From Cyclaneusma minus (lineage: Eukaryota; Ascomycota; Leotiomycetes; Marthamycetales; Marthamycetaceae), in NCBI GenBank assembly GCA_037179335.1, contig JAKZHN010000036.1, positions 62,001 through 126,000 of the forward strand: a stretch of 64,000 nt of DNA. Direction: 5' to 3'. Under the pieces are notes generated by a model. That model worked only from the letters and a program-made list of their open reading frames with translations, was not told where the DNA came from and did not search any database. Numbering within the stretch: the first letter of the stretch is position 1; every line of letters begins with the position of its first letter. Position numbers and translations under genes: made by a program. Below are positions 22,842 through 32,964 of this stretch, piece by piece.

Positions 22842-24068
22842 ATGGACGAAGCCTACAGCCGGCACGCCCCGCATTCCCGCCGCTCCAACCTATCCTCCCC
22901 CAACCTCTCCTCCCTCGCCCCACACACGCCCAAATTCCCCCTCCACGATATCCACAACCTTCCCGCCGATCTCGCTCTCCCCTATCCCGACGCCCACATC
23001 CGCACCTCCTACCTAGAAGGAAAATCCGCACCGAGCACTCCCAGCATCCTCTCCCCCTCCTCCTCCCGCCTCAACCTCTCCTCGCAAAACCCCCGTCGTC
23101 ACCACCACCGAACAGCCACAGTCGGCTTCCCCAAATCTAAATCCTCCGCCCACATCCCCTCCTCTTCACGCCCTCGCTCTGGCACCACGACCCCCGGCGG
23201 CATCTTACGCAGAAGCACTTCACCCCGCCGTCTCGAGCAAGTCGACGCTTCCGTGTCATTCGCCGGACTCACGCCCAAAGACCGTTCCGACTCCGACTGG
23301 CTCCTCCGCACCTCCGCCTTGCTTTCCACATCTTCGCGCGAATCCAAAGGCCAGTCATGGCTCCTGGCACGCTCGTCTTCTACAAGCCTCACGAATATCA
23401 ATACCGCAGCTGACGAAGAAGAACAAGCCGCCATCGCACGCGAGATAGAAAGCATCCGCAACAGCAGACGCGGAAGCGTAGCAGACGACGAACTATCCCC
23501 CATCGCGCACCGAAGCAGTTTCGGACCAGGTAGCAAAGGCGGCAGTTTATACGGTTCGCGCTACGGAAGTCGACAAGGCAGCAGACGAGGAAGTAGAGTA
23601 CACCTAATGCAAACACCACTAGAAGACATGAGCGAGCACGACCGCATGGACTATTTCAACGTCCCCGAAGAATACGCCGCCGAGCCCGACTTCGTCGACA
23701 TCCGCGAAGAAGAAATGCTCGAAGAAGAATCTGGCCGAAACGACGAGGCGTTGGTGCGGAAGCTGGCGAAGAAGGGGGGGCTTGGGTTGGGGGGTGTGAT
23801 GGAGAAGTTGCTGGGGTGGAGTCTGTTTGCGCTGGATGAGGCGGATGAGGATGGGGAGGAGAATGAGGGGGATGGGGAGACGGAGACGGAGACGGGGAAT
23901 ACTTCGGATGCTAGTGTGACGACTCAGACGACGCTTAAGAGTAAGAGTTTGGATGCGAAGAGAGATGCTGATTTTGAGGAGCCGGTGCCCCCGCCTGGGG
24001 AGAAATCAGAGGGTTGGCAAGATGCTGCTTGGCTCTTGTCTGTTGCTTTTCGCTCTTTTACGACCTAG
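22842..24068 (+). CDS. DUF3984-like low-complexity fungal protein
   Basis: A single exon encodes 408 residues. The N-terminal third is rich in Ser, Pro, His and Arg, with RSNLSSPNLSSLAPHTPKF, DLALPYPDAHIRTSYLEGKS and PSTPSILSPSSSRLNLSS. The middle has KDRSDSDWLLRTSALLSTS and YGSRYGSRQGSRRGSR. The C-terminal third is acidic, with RMDYFNVPEEYAAEPDFVD, a KLLGWSLFALDEADEDGEE segment and VPPPGEKSEGWQDAAWLLSVA near the end. I recognise this layout from fungal proteins annotated with DUF3984; function is unknown. Codon use changes strikingly inside the gene: C-rich wobble positions up to about 23750, then G-rich ones. The start follows CAAAATGG, a good context. Confidence 0.75.
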   Translation: MDEAYSRHAPHSRRSNLSSPNLSSLAPHTPKFPLHDIHNLPADLALPYPDAHIRTSYLEGKSAPSTPSILSPSSSRLNLSSQNPRRHHHRTATVGFPKSKSSAHIPSSSRPRSGTTTPGGILRRSTSPRRLEQVDASVSFAGLTPKDRSDSDWLLRTSALLSTSSRESKGQSWLLARSSSTSLTNINTAADEEEQAAIAREIESIRNSRRGSVADDELSPIAHRSSFGPGSKGGSLYGSRYGSRQGSRRGSRVHLMQTPLEDMSEHDRMDYFNVPEEYAAEPDFVDIREEEMLEEESGRNDEALVRKLAKKGGLGLGGVMEKLLGWSLFALDEADEDGEENEGDGETETETGNTSDASVTTQTTLKSKSLDAKRDADFEEPVPPPGEKSEGWQDAAWLLSVAFRSFTT

Positions 24069-24441
24069 CGCATGTTTTGCAATTCTTGAGCGCCAACAAA
24101 AGTCATTCCATCTTCGAGTAAAAACATGGACCTAACTGCGAATTTGTGGGAGCAACTGGGATACAGCGTGAGTGAGTGACCAACTGCGTATCTGAGACAG
24201 ATGAATAGTTCAAGCTAGGTAGGGAGTCATGCCACCTCCCTGCCTTGCCGCACAACTTCGACTTGCTGCTGATCTTTTTCACAATCACACTCATAGTATC
24301 AAGCCTAGGTTCTTGAAGACTTAATTGGTTTCAAACTGAGATTAAGCAATGCAGTTTGTAATGCTTCTGATGACCTGAGCTGGCCCCAACTATGCTAGGT
24401 GAAGCAAGTAATGGACGTGATCTGCAAACCGCAAACCGCAT
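24069..24441. other. Intergenic, no gene recognised
   Basis: 373 bp between the DUF3984-like stop and a possible small gene on the opposite strand. Confidence 0.4.
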
Positions 24442-24838
24442 TCAGTCGGCGCCTAAGAGAAGGAGTATCAATGCAGACCCTGTTCTCGGCGTTGCTGTCC
24501 ATAACATTGGTCCAATAATGCATCTGAACATGTGCTCATCCTTTTGCTCAACGTATTTGGCAATCTCTTCCTGAACGGCCTCATCCGTGGGCTTGCCGCC
24601 AACATCGGCAGGGTCGCCAGACTCTATGTTCTCCCACTCTAGTACCCTTAGCCGGACTCGTTTTGACTTTATTATTTGAGTCTGCACATAGTCAAATACA
24701 CTTCGGTGCTATACTCGGCAGATGCTTAGCAGGGCGAGCGGGCACTTCGGGTTCATCGGAGCGGGAGGGAGCGATGTGGGTGCGGTCAAGAACAGAATCT
24801 AACCTTCCACTCACATGGGACTGCTTCAGTTTCTGCAT
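24442..24838 (-). CDS. Possible two-exon small protein, unassigned
   Basis: A tentative model with exons 24838–24815 and 24681–24442 (phase-0 GTGAGT donor, GCAG acceptor) gives 87 residues. The part RVRLRVLEWENIESGDPADV, followed by TDEAVQEEIAKYVEQKDEHM, has the composition of a real amphipathic protein, unlike the surrounding short ORFs. The final ~25 residues are hydrophobic and may be an unspliced tail. No family is recognised. It could equally be a decayed fragment or chance ORF. Confidence 0.25.
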
Positions 24839-25224
24839 TCTCAACAAGATGAGAATCGAATGTCTGTCGAGGTCTTACAGTTAAGTGAAAGAAGTCTGCA
24901 ACCCACGCAGGCGAACCTTGCTATACAGTGGCTGGGTGGAACAACTACAGGGCCAGACCGGACAGAGATGGAAAGAGCTACTGGTCTGACTTGGCAACAA
25001 TCAGGGGCAACGTCCAAAAGTCAATTGTCCAATTACAGGAGAGGTGGCCACCGCCGACTTCCTGTAGCATGACTTCCAAACCTCAAGGCTCGGCCCTGTA
25101 CCGTTGCCGGCCTGTTAATCTATGGTCGTTCCGCCGTTGGAATTGGGGAAGCAATGACAAGCACGAAGATACTTGGGTCGAAGGCGCCCGGTCCGTAAAC
25201 GCAGGCTGCATATGAACATTGATC
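24839..25224. other. Intergenic, no gene recognised
   Basis: 386 bp before the YVH1 stop codon. Nothing supported. Confidence 0.4.
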
Positions 25225-26514
25225 CTAAAGATTTCCTCCCTTTCTCATACCAGGAGGCATCCTGATATTCGGCTTCCCATCTCCACCCTGATCAACCGAA
25301 GCACCATCTTCAGCCGTAGCGCCTGGTGGTCTCCTTATCCCCAAACCCGCAACCCCTTTTGCCAAATCTGCCACCTCCGTCTTCCCACCGGGCTTATCCA
25401 CAACATCCACTTTGCTTCGTGCCAGGCTGAATGCAGGACATATCCACTCTCCGCATGAGCACTTCAATCCCTGCCATGCGAACTTGCCAATGTTCTGGTC
25501 GCACTTGGGATTCGGACATGACAGACGTCCATTCAACATTCCCGTTGCCAGCGCTGGACGCATCCAGGATAAGGGATGTAGGAAGTGGTGCTGACAAGGT
25601 GGTGGTGCGGATTGTGTCGGTGCTAAGGAGGAGATCGGGTCCGAAGATACTGTGCTTTTGGAGCGTGGGGCTTTCGGGGTGTGGGCGATGAGGAATGGTG
25701 AGGTGGCGAGGGCTTTCCTGCATCTCTTGCAGCGAAGTTCTTGCTCCCGTTCTGCGCCGCTGGTTTGTGATACATCTGATTGAGAAGTATCTTCATCTTC
25801 GAACCGGACGACATCAATGTCCGGAGCCATACCGGCCGCGGTGGACAAGTCAACTTCTTTGCGGTAGCGCCACCGGGCGTAAATGGGGTTTGTTTCGATG
25901 GATGATGAAGGAGCGCCCATTTGGTGGTATAGCTCCAACTGTTCCATGAAACCTGAGTTCGGCTCAGCGATAGGCCGAGATTCTCGAATAAGAGCGAGTG
26001 CGGCTTCGGGGTTTAGGTTCGGGCGTGTGTGAAGGAGATATGCTACGGCGAGGGTGACTGATCGTGACTTCCCCATTGCGCAATGAACGAGAACACCATC
26101 TCCTTTCTTCAGACCTTCGGCGATCCATTTATTCGTCTCCGGGAACGAGACAAGAAGATCCTCATCGTCAATGTCGTCAACTTCAACCTGAAGACATGTG
26201 TAGTTGGAGCGGACTTCCGAGAAATCTTTCATTTCGCCTCGGAGGACGGAAAGAATGTGGGTTATGTTGGCTTCCTTGAGAGCAGAGGGCCGACGGAGGC
26301 AGAAAATGCTGCCAAAATTTAGCAAGGAAACATGAAGGAGAGATATGGCATTGTGGAAAAAGACAAGCCCGGTCCGGAGTGGACCATTGCAGCCTGAACA
26401 CAAGGAGATGTACAACGGAAACTGCGAAGTAGAATATGAACACGTGATAAACAAGTGAAGAACGGACCTGCCGATGAAGAGGTTGTCATCGCCCGGAACT
26501 CGTGAGAGCGCCAT
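25225..26514 (-). CDS. YVH1: Dual-specificity phosphatase Yvh1
   Basis: Two exons (26514–26468 and 26308–25225) give 376 residues. The start MALSRVPGDDNLFIG joins to SIFCLRRPSALKEANITHIL across the intron. The catalytic loop is VHCAMGKSRS with the general acid region upstream (VEVDDIDDEDLL). The C-terminal zinc-binding domain that defines Yvh1 is present: LRCKRCRKAL, CQHHFLHPLSWM, SCPNPKCDQNIGKF, and LKCSCGEWICPAFSL ending in SKVDVV. Yvh1 releases Mrt4 from pre-60S ribosomes in late nuclear/cytoplasmic maturation, mostly through the zinc domain; this is established in yeast. The C-terminal Gly/Pro-rich tail is variable in the family. An upstream in-frame ATG at 26682 would add ~56 residues and skip the intron, so I reject it. 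Confidence 0.95.
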   Translation of the reverse strand: MALSRVPGDDNLFIGRSVLHLFITCSYSTSQFPLYISLCSGCNGPLRTGLVFFHNAISLLHVSLLNFGSIFCLRRPSALKEANITHILSVLRGEMKDFSEVRSNYTCLQVEVDDIDDEDLLVSFPETNKWIAEGLKKGDGVLVHCAMGKSRSVTLAVAYLLHTRPNLNPEAALALIRESRPIAEPNSGFMEQLELYHQMGAPSSSIETNPIYARWRYRKEVDLSTAAGMAPDIDVVRFEDEDTSQSDVSQTSGAEREQELRCKRCRKALATSPFLIAHTPKAPRSKSTVSSDPISSLAPTQSAPPPCQHHFLHPLSWMRPALATGMLNGRLSCPNPKCDQNIGKFAWQGLKCSCGEWICPAFSLARSKVDVVDKPGGKTEVADLAKGVAGLGIRRPPGATAEDGASVDQGGDGKPNIRMPPGMRKGGNL

Positions 26515-27126
26515 CTTCGAGGGTGGTGGATTGTAATCCAGCTTGGCTGACGTCTCTACCCTTGTTCCTTTCTGCTTTCGTAGTTGAAGCAAGGCAACCG
26601 AAGTGGATCTCGAGAAAAGCTGACTGCGGGTTGTAGTTGTGAGTTTGTGGGAATAATGTGGAGGAGATTTCGAGTCGTACATGTACCGAGGTGCGCCAGC
26701 TGCAACTATGGAGTTACGTAATGGCCTGGAACGTCAGGCATTCACATTCTATTTCGACGTCAACTCATAAAGTTGTCCTTCAATTCATGAGTACCCATCA
26801 CGAACGAAGCACTGGAAGCAAGAAGCTGAAGTTCAGTGTGCATAGAATTCCCTTTGGTGCTCGTCACCCATGCTCTATGCTATGATGGGCAGCTAGTATG
26901 TGCGCCTTGCGAATCATTATTATACAGTGTTGTCCTAGACGCCAGTTTCCGAAAAACCCAGAATGCTATTCATCGCCCCATGGTCGTGACGCGGAAGTTG
27001 TACCGGGTCTCCTTGCTGCAGTCTGTGTGCGCAAGTTAGCAAGTGCAGACGGTAGGATACCAGGCAGAGGATTGGGAGCATTGAAGCTCTAGGAATTGCT
27101 GAATAAGGGTCCACTCGCCTTTTTTA
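26515..27126. other. Intergenic, no gene recognised
   Basis: 612 bp holding the YVH1 promoter and the 3' flank of the coiled-coil gene. No coding sequence supported. Confidence 0.45.
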
Positions 27127-27906
27127 TCAGTTTTTGAACAATTTCTTAACGCTAGCCTTGCGCTTGCTGAAACTCCTAGAAAGGCTGCCGGGGAGTCTGG
27201 AGAGACCGCTGCGCTGGGTGGTGGGCTCCTGCTGGGCCTGCTGGGCCTGGGGTGGCAGCTGAGCGAGGGGGGCATGGGGTGAGTGACGGGGCTGGAAGTC
27301 GGGGACTGCAATCTCCAAGTTGCCGAGACGCTGGTGGTGTACTTCCAACCGGTCGGTGTGGCGGTTGACGAGGTTGCTGTAGCGGTTGACAGTCTGCTCA
27401 GCAGCAAGGGCCTGGGCACGCAGGTCTTCGCTCAGAGCATTGAGCTGCTCGTTCCACTGCTCGTGCAAACCTCCGACGTACTCCTCCAAGCCATCGAGCT
27501 GTCCGCCCTGATTTGCGACCTGTCTGTTCATGTTATCCACCTGAAATTGCAGGCGCTGGGCGGTGAGGGTGGTGACTCGGTCGGTGAGGGTGGCGACTCG
27601 GTCGGTGAGGTTGGTGACCCGGTCGGTGAAGGTGGTGACTTGGCCGGTAAGGGTGGCGAGGCGCTCGTGGGTACTAGTCAGTCCACGACCAAGCTCCCTC
27701 ATAGCTGCCTCGATCTGGTTAAGCCTCTCCCCGTGTTCCTCATGGTTGAGCGTGATATCCGCCTCCATGCCAGCGATAGCTGCCTCAGTGGTCAAGACCC
27801 TGAGTGCGACGGAAGGCAAGTTGTCGGGGTCGATGCTGATACCGTGGCGGGTCACGCCGCCACCAGCAACCACCGGCCTCCAAGATCTAGGATCGTTGGA
27901 AGACAT
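27127..27906 (-). CDS. Hypothetical coiled-coil protein with heptad TDRVxxL repeats
   Basis: An uninterrupted frame of 259 residues from MSSNDPRSW. Residues ~55–200 are a long coiled coil. Its core is a near-perfect heptad repeat (TGQVTTF, TDRVTNL, TDRVATL, TDRVTTL) built from imperfect 21-bp DNA repeats at about 27560–27660. The C-terminus is Gln/Pro-rich and then basic, ending SKRKASVKKLFKN. The frame is open upstream to an ATG at 28008. Because that part contains GTGAGT and CTGCAG signals spaced like a leader intron, I prefer 27906. No family is recognised. Repeat-driven lengthening of the coil is an inference. Confidence 0.6.
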   Translation of the reverse strand: MSSNDPRSWRPVVAGGGVTRHGISIDPDNLPSVALRVLTTEAAIAGMEADITLNHEEHGERLNQIEAAMRELGRGLTSTHERLATLTGQVTTFTDRVTNLTDRVATLTDRVTTLTAQRLQFQVDNMNRQVANQGGQLDGLEEYVGGLHEQWNEQLNALSEDLRAQALAAEQTVNRYSNLVNRHTDRLEVHHQRLGNLEIAVPDFQPRHSPHAPLAQLPPQAQQAQQEPTTQRSGLSRLPGSLSRSFSKRKASVKKLFKN

Positions 27907-28451
27907 TGCGAAGTCTTGGTTTCGGGGAGCTGTTCGAGGTGCAATCTGCAGCGCGAGATTTGCGGTCAGCGATGCCTCGTGCGCAAAGACGAAGAAGGGG
28001 AGACTCACTGTGGTTGCGTGTGAAGAAGCCGGTTTGAACCGACTGTGGTGATGCGGGTGGAAAAAGAAAGGAAGGGGGAAGGAGATCGCGACTCGGGCGA
28101 CGCGAAGACCTATTTGGGTTTGAAAACTTTTGGCTGCGCGTAGCTAAGCGCGCCGTTCTGCTGGCGCCGAGGTCTCTTCTCGCTGTTGCGTTCTCTTAAC
28201 GAGTTTCGCAGTAATCCCCGAGGAGGATGGAGTACCCCTTGAGCCTCCTCACTCTGTTCGTTATGCTTTTCTTCTCGATTCTGAAGATGCTATGGTACCT
28301 AGGCTAGATAAAGCTGGTAAGCATCAACTGAATTCTATGACAGAGTACAGCCTACTGACCTGTTCCAGGCTCAAGCCTTGGGTGAGGATACAGCTGGTGC
28401 GATGCCATCTCCGCAGTTGCTGCGTGGTCTGTGGCTGACTGGCCGAGGGTG
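27907..28451. other. Intergenic, leader of the coiled-coil gene and unassigned sequence
   Basis: 545 bp. Contains the promoter/leader of the coiled-coil gene; nothing else supported. Confidence 0.4.
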
Positions 28452-28850
28452 GTGGCTGTCTGGAGGTGGTCACCGGGAGGTGGTCGCCGCCCGAAGATGG
28501 AGGAAGATCAGGAAGCCATCGCGTCAGCCGCATGTTTATAGGTGGTTGTTGTCCGGAGGTGGCGGTGGAGGTGGCGGTTGTCTGAAGGTGGTTGCCGCCC
28601 GAAGATGGAGGAAGTTCAGGAAGCGGTTGCGTCGGTCGCATATTTGTAGGTGGCTGTTGTCTGCAGGTGGTTGTTGTCTGAAGGTGGTGGCCGCCCGAAG
28701 ATGGAGGAAGATCAGGAAGCCGTCGCGTCGGTTGCGCATTTATAGGCGGTTGGCGTCCGGAGGTGGTTGTTGTCTGGAGGTGGTGTGCTGTCCGAAGATA
28801 GAAGAAGTTCAGGAAGCTGTCGCTTCGGTCGCTTATTTATAAGCGCGTGC
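28452..28850. repeat. Four tandem ~100-bp units
   Basis: The motif CCCGAAGATGGAGGAAG recurs at about 28489, 28597 and 28693, and in altered form at 28791 (spacings ~108, 96 and 98). Each unit also contains TTCAGGAAGC or ATCAGGAAGC, a GCGTCGGTCGC-like stretch, and a TTTATAGG or TTTGTAGG box followed by GGTGG runs. Both strands carry open frames across the array: a Pro/Thr-rich one (LPDLPPSSGG) on minus, and an Arg-rich one on plus. Frame is not kept through the fourth unit, so coding is doubtful. Confidence 0.85.
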
Positions 28851-29466
28851 CCGCACGTCTGGCCCGCTCACGTGATCTATGTCTCGGAAAATTATAAATC
28901 CGTTTAAGTGAAACTACAGCATATAACCCAGCGGCATGGTAATCTCTCTGACAAGTAGCTGTCTTGCGCTATGGCAAGTCAAAATTTGATCGATGGCCAG
29001 GGGTTGATCTGATGGGAAGATTAGGATCTGGTGGCAAGTTGAATGCTCCCCAGCTTGTTCTTTTTCAGACAAACAGCTATCACAAGTCAAAATTTGATCG
29101 AAAGGAAGAAATTGATTTGAACATGAGGGCTCTGTTGAGTCCTGAAAATGCTCCCCTGATTCGCTGCCAAAAGCCCCATTCGGTGAACTTAAGGAGATCG
29201 ACAGAACCATTCAGTCTTGAGCAGTTAGTTGTCGTAGATAAAGAGTTGTTCACAAACCAGAAGTCAATGGTTGAAAGTTCAGGGGCTTGTCAAACATACA
29301 AACACTCCGTTCATTCCTGCCTTGGAAACATTGAGATCTCTGAAGAGAGCAATTCAGGTAGGCAACTAACAGATGTTGACCAAGAAGTCACCAGTTGTGA
29401 ATCGTGTTGATGACGGTGAGAGCCTTAGATTTCGGCAGTGAGTTGGGCTCTCAGAATCGAGTTTGG
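28851..29466. other. Unassigned AT-rich sequence
   Basis: 616 bp. A 19-bp word CAAGTCAAAATTTGATCGA is present twice, at about 28976 and 29084, in otherwise unlike contexts. A 148-codon open frame across it has no recognisable features. Confidence 0.4.
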
Positions 29467-29574
29467 TTTCGACATCGGGTTTGGTTTCAACATCGACTTG
29501 ACTTTCGACATCGACTTGACTTTCGACATCGACTTGACTTTCGACATCGACTTGACTTTCGACAGCTAGTAGGA
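29467..29574. repeat. 18-bp minisatellite
   Basis: Six contiguous units, three of them identical (TTTCGACATCGACTTGAC at 29503, 29521 and 29539), flanked by variants. Related single units continue to about 29800. Confidence 0.9.
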
Positions 29575-30222
29575 TTTCGAAAGCAAGATTAGATTTTAAC
29601 AACTAACTTGATTTTGTATACAAACTCGAGATTTCCACAGAAAGCAAGATCACAAGAGTTGACTGAAGTTTCGATATTAACTTTGAACTTCTACAGAAAC
29701 CGGAACTTCGACAACGAGGTTGGATTTCGACAGCGAGTTCGACTCTGACATCGACTTAAGTTTTGACATCGGGTTGGGTTTTGACATCGGGTTGGATTTC
29801 GACAGCTAGTTGGAACTTTGAAAGCAAGATTAGATTCTAATAGCTAACTTGATTTTATACAGCAACTCGGGATTTCCATAGAATGCGAAATCACGACAGT
29901 TGACAGAACTTTCAATATTAACTTATAATTTCGACAGAAACCGGAACTTTGACACCGAGACTGGAATTCAAAGGGTATTAAGGGCCTGACATTGCTGTGT
30001 GACTCTGTGAACACACCATTCGTGTAATAACAGAATGAGACTTTAACAGCTAGCATAACTTTACACAGCAACTCAGGATTCTCACATAAAGCAAAAATCA
30101 CCGACAATTGACTAAGTTTTGATAACAATTTGAGATATCGACAGAGAGCCGAACTTCGACAGCGAGATAGAATTTCATGGGTTATTAAGGGCTTGATATT
30201 GCTGCGTGACTCTGCGAACAAA
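29557..30222. repeat. Three diverged ~200-bp higher-order repeat copies
   Basis: Approximate copies are 29557–29725, 29800–30018 and 30032–30222. They share, in the same order, GACAGCTAG, AACTTGATTTTxTA, GATTTCCA or GATTCTCA, ACAGAAACCGGAACTT-like words, and (copies 2 and 3) GTATTAAGGGCCTGACATTG-like ends with CTCTGTGAACA. Divergence between copies is high, mainly substitutions and small indels. No coding frame runs through them. Confidence 0.75.
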
Positions 30223-30574
30223 ACAGTAATTTGATACTGGTCATCTGGAAAAAGGTTCAATAATGCTGAAGTAATTTTGCCGACTTGGTTTGCTAGCTGA
30301 ATCAAAGCTTAGTGTCCTACCGCAACCTTGCGAGGAAGTGGACAATAACTATAGATGTTAAGCGGTTGGTTGTTTCCTTCTTGCCATGAAAATCGAAGAT
30401 ACAGATAACAACGTGGAGTCTAATTAGGAATATAGAAGCTTTTGTGTAGGCATTAAGCACTGGTATTGGTCATGTTTGTAGAAACAACGCAATTCAACAA
30501 TGCCATTTCATTTCTTGGTATCATTAAGTCTATCAGCAACTTTTGAACTACCGCGGACAAATGTCAGACAGCAT
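30223..30574. other. 3' flank of ARG4, nothing recognised
   Basis: 352 bp AT-rich spacer. Confidence 0.4.
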
Positions 30575-32049
30575 CTAGGCAAGCATTTCCTTCAAGACCT
30601 TGATCTGCTCCTGCACAGAACTCTTGCTAGTGCCACCCTTGGCTGCACGCATCTCAACACTCTTCTCGTAGTTGAAACATTCGCTGATATCTTCTCCAAA
30701 TCTGGCATCAACACCCTTCAGCTGCTCATAGGACAGTTCGTTCATTGGAGTTCCGGTCTTCTCAGAAAGAGCAACACATTGTCCTGAGATGTGGTGGGTC
30801 TCGCGGAAAGGAACGCCCTTGCGGACAAGGTAGTCGGCAAGGTCGGTGGCTAGCATGAAAGGATCGAGTGCTGCCTTCATCTTCTCGGGGACGGTGGCGA
30901 GGGTCGAGAGAACTCCTGTGGCAATCTGGATGCTGTTTCCGACCGTCTTGATGTGGTCGAGCAGGGGCTCCACACTTTCTTGCAAGTCCTTGTTGTAGGT
31001 GCTCGGGATTCCCTTGACGGTCATCATGAAGCCGGCCATTTGACCGAATGCCCGTCCGCTCTTTCCTCGCAACAGCTCCAAGCTGTCAGGGTTCTTCTTC
31101 TGTGGCATCAGGGAGCTGCCAGTGGAATAGGCATCGGCAAGACGAACAAAGCCGAACTCGCCGGATGAGTAGATGATGAGATCCTCAGCCCATCGCGACA
31201 TGTGGATCATCAACATGGAGCCCCATTGCATAGTCTCAAGAACAAAGTCTCGGTCTGCAACACCACCCATTGAGTTCCACAGCAGTCCCTCGAAACCCAG
31301 CTCCTTGGCCATTGCGTCTCGGTCAATGTTGAATGGGTTTCCAGCCAAGGCACCGCAGCCCAGAGGACTCTTGTTTACCCTGGGAATGACCTCCCTCAGT
31401 CTCTGAAGATCGGAAGCGAAAGCCAAACCATAGGACAGCATCCAATGGCTCCATCTGATCGGCTGCGCTCGTTGCAGATGGGTGTACCCAGGCATAACGT
31501 ATTCGATCTCCTTCTCCGCCCTGGCTGCCACGACCTTCAGAAAGTCGACCAAGTAAGCCTCGATCTTCTTCAGCTCATCTCGCAGCCAGAGTCGCATATC
31601 GCAAGCAATCTGCTCGTTCCGGCTGCGTCCGGTGTGCAGTTTTCCTCCAACATCCTTGCCAATGATCTCGCCCAATCGACGCTCGTTCGCAGTGTGGATA
31701 TCCTCGTCGACGCCCGGGATGATCTTGAAGGTGCCGGTTTCCCATTCCTTCTTGACTTTGACGAAGCCTTCCTCGATCTTGTCGAATTCTTCGGCAGAGA
31801 GTATGCCGTTCTTGTGGTTGGCGCGGGCCCAGGCAATGCTGCCTGCAATGTCTTGGGCGTAGAAGGCTCGGTCGTAGTAGATGGATTCGTTGTAGGCGGT
31901 CATCAATGGGTCCAGTCCACCTTTGTCGTCGAATCAGAATTGAGAGGTTTTTGGACAATTGGCAGCTCTGACTCACCAGTAAAACGACCTCCCCAAAGCA
32001 TGTTCTCGCCAGGCTTGGTGCCGGCAGGTCTAGCTTGTTCGGCGGCCAT
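30575..32049 (-). CDS. ARG4: Argininosuccinate lyase
   Basis: Two exons (32049–31977, 31920–30575) give 472 residues, the normal length. The signature GSSLMPQKKNPD is present, along with TGRSRNEQIACDMRLWLRD, GYTHLQRAQPIRWSHWMLSY and NKSPLGCGALAGNPFNIDR. The enzyme splits argininosuccinate into arginine and fumarate in the last step of arginine synthesis and works as a cytosolic homotetramer. Exon 1 encodes the MLWGGRFTG block, and its intron after GRFT is small. Gene regulation probably involves general amino-acid control, but I did not find a convincing TGACTC site near the start. Confidence 0.97.
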
Positions 32050-32964
32050 GTTTGTGGAGGAGTAATTCGAATTGGGGTGAGGTGCTGAGGGGCCGAGAAA
32101 TTTTGAAGCTGCAGCTGGATATGCGAATTCGGCGTTGGAATGCTTATCGATAAGGAGGTATCTGAACCTTGCTCGTTCATTATAACTTAGCCTGTTTCAA
32201 TAAATCGAAGTTGCCAGCATTTGGGAAAATTGTGTTTCGAAAATCGAGATTATATTCTCGAGTTACTGTCTAATGGTTTAGAACACCCAGGGGCCGTTTT
32301 GTCCTTCAGCGACTTAGCTTCGGTACGCTGACAAATGTGGGCAATGGCACCAATTACAAATGATATACAATTCAAACGCTTGGTCGGAACTTCAAATATA
32401 TATAAGAATCCGACATAAAACAACATTCCTGTTCCTGGAGATGGAAGGTTGAGGTTGCAAAAGCAACGAAGAGCATGGCCGCTGCTGATTGGTAACCCGG
32501 CTTCCGAATTGATCGCCGATAAGAAGCAACGACCTTTCCTTATCGGGGGCGTGGCTCACGTGGGCCCCTATCATCGGAGTAGTGTTTGCGATCACTCGAA
32601 CCCAAAGTATTGAGGTTTTGGAAGTTCTTGACTGCTCGACTTTCGCCTCCAGCAGCCTCCTCATAGCCTTTTGCGGTGCGAGTGGTTTCGGTGGTCCATG
32701 TGTGTAACCAAGCCTCAGTCTCACTCCTTTGTTTGCATGGAGACCTGATCACTGACATACTGCTTCAAGATCTCTTCCGTCTCCATTATTCGTCTGTAGT
32801 GACTTCACTTTGCGTACTTTTCGACTAGATAAGTAGTGACTTCAAACTTCGCTATCAATTCGCCGAATTTCACTTATTTCGTAGAAGCCCTAGGGTCAGT
32901 CAACCACTGTTTTCCTTATATCCTTAGGTAGAGCTATAACACTGACAAATCGCAGGTTCTGCCA
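32050..32964. promoter_or_regulatory. Divergent promoter region ARG4 / gamma-GT
   Basis: 915 bp between opposing starts. The last ~90 bp before the gamma-GT ATG include a GTCAGT…CGCAG pair that may be a 5' leader intron. Otherwise unassigned. Confidence 0.5.

Noticed and set aside
28989..29100. Possible CRISPR-like or direct-repeat array (CAAGTCAAAATTTGATCGA twice)
   Set aside because: Only two copies, with unlike spacing and context, in a eukaryotic genome.
29366..29602. Minus-strand ORF with repeated VESQVD hexapeptides
   Set aside because: It is simply a translation of the 18-bp minisatellite, with no start context and no conserved flanks.
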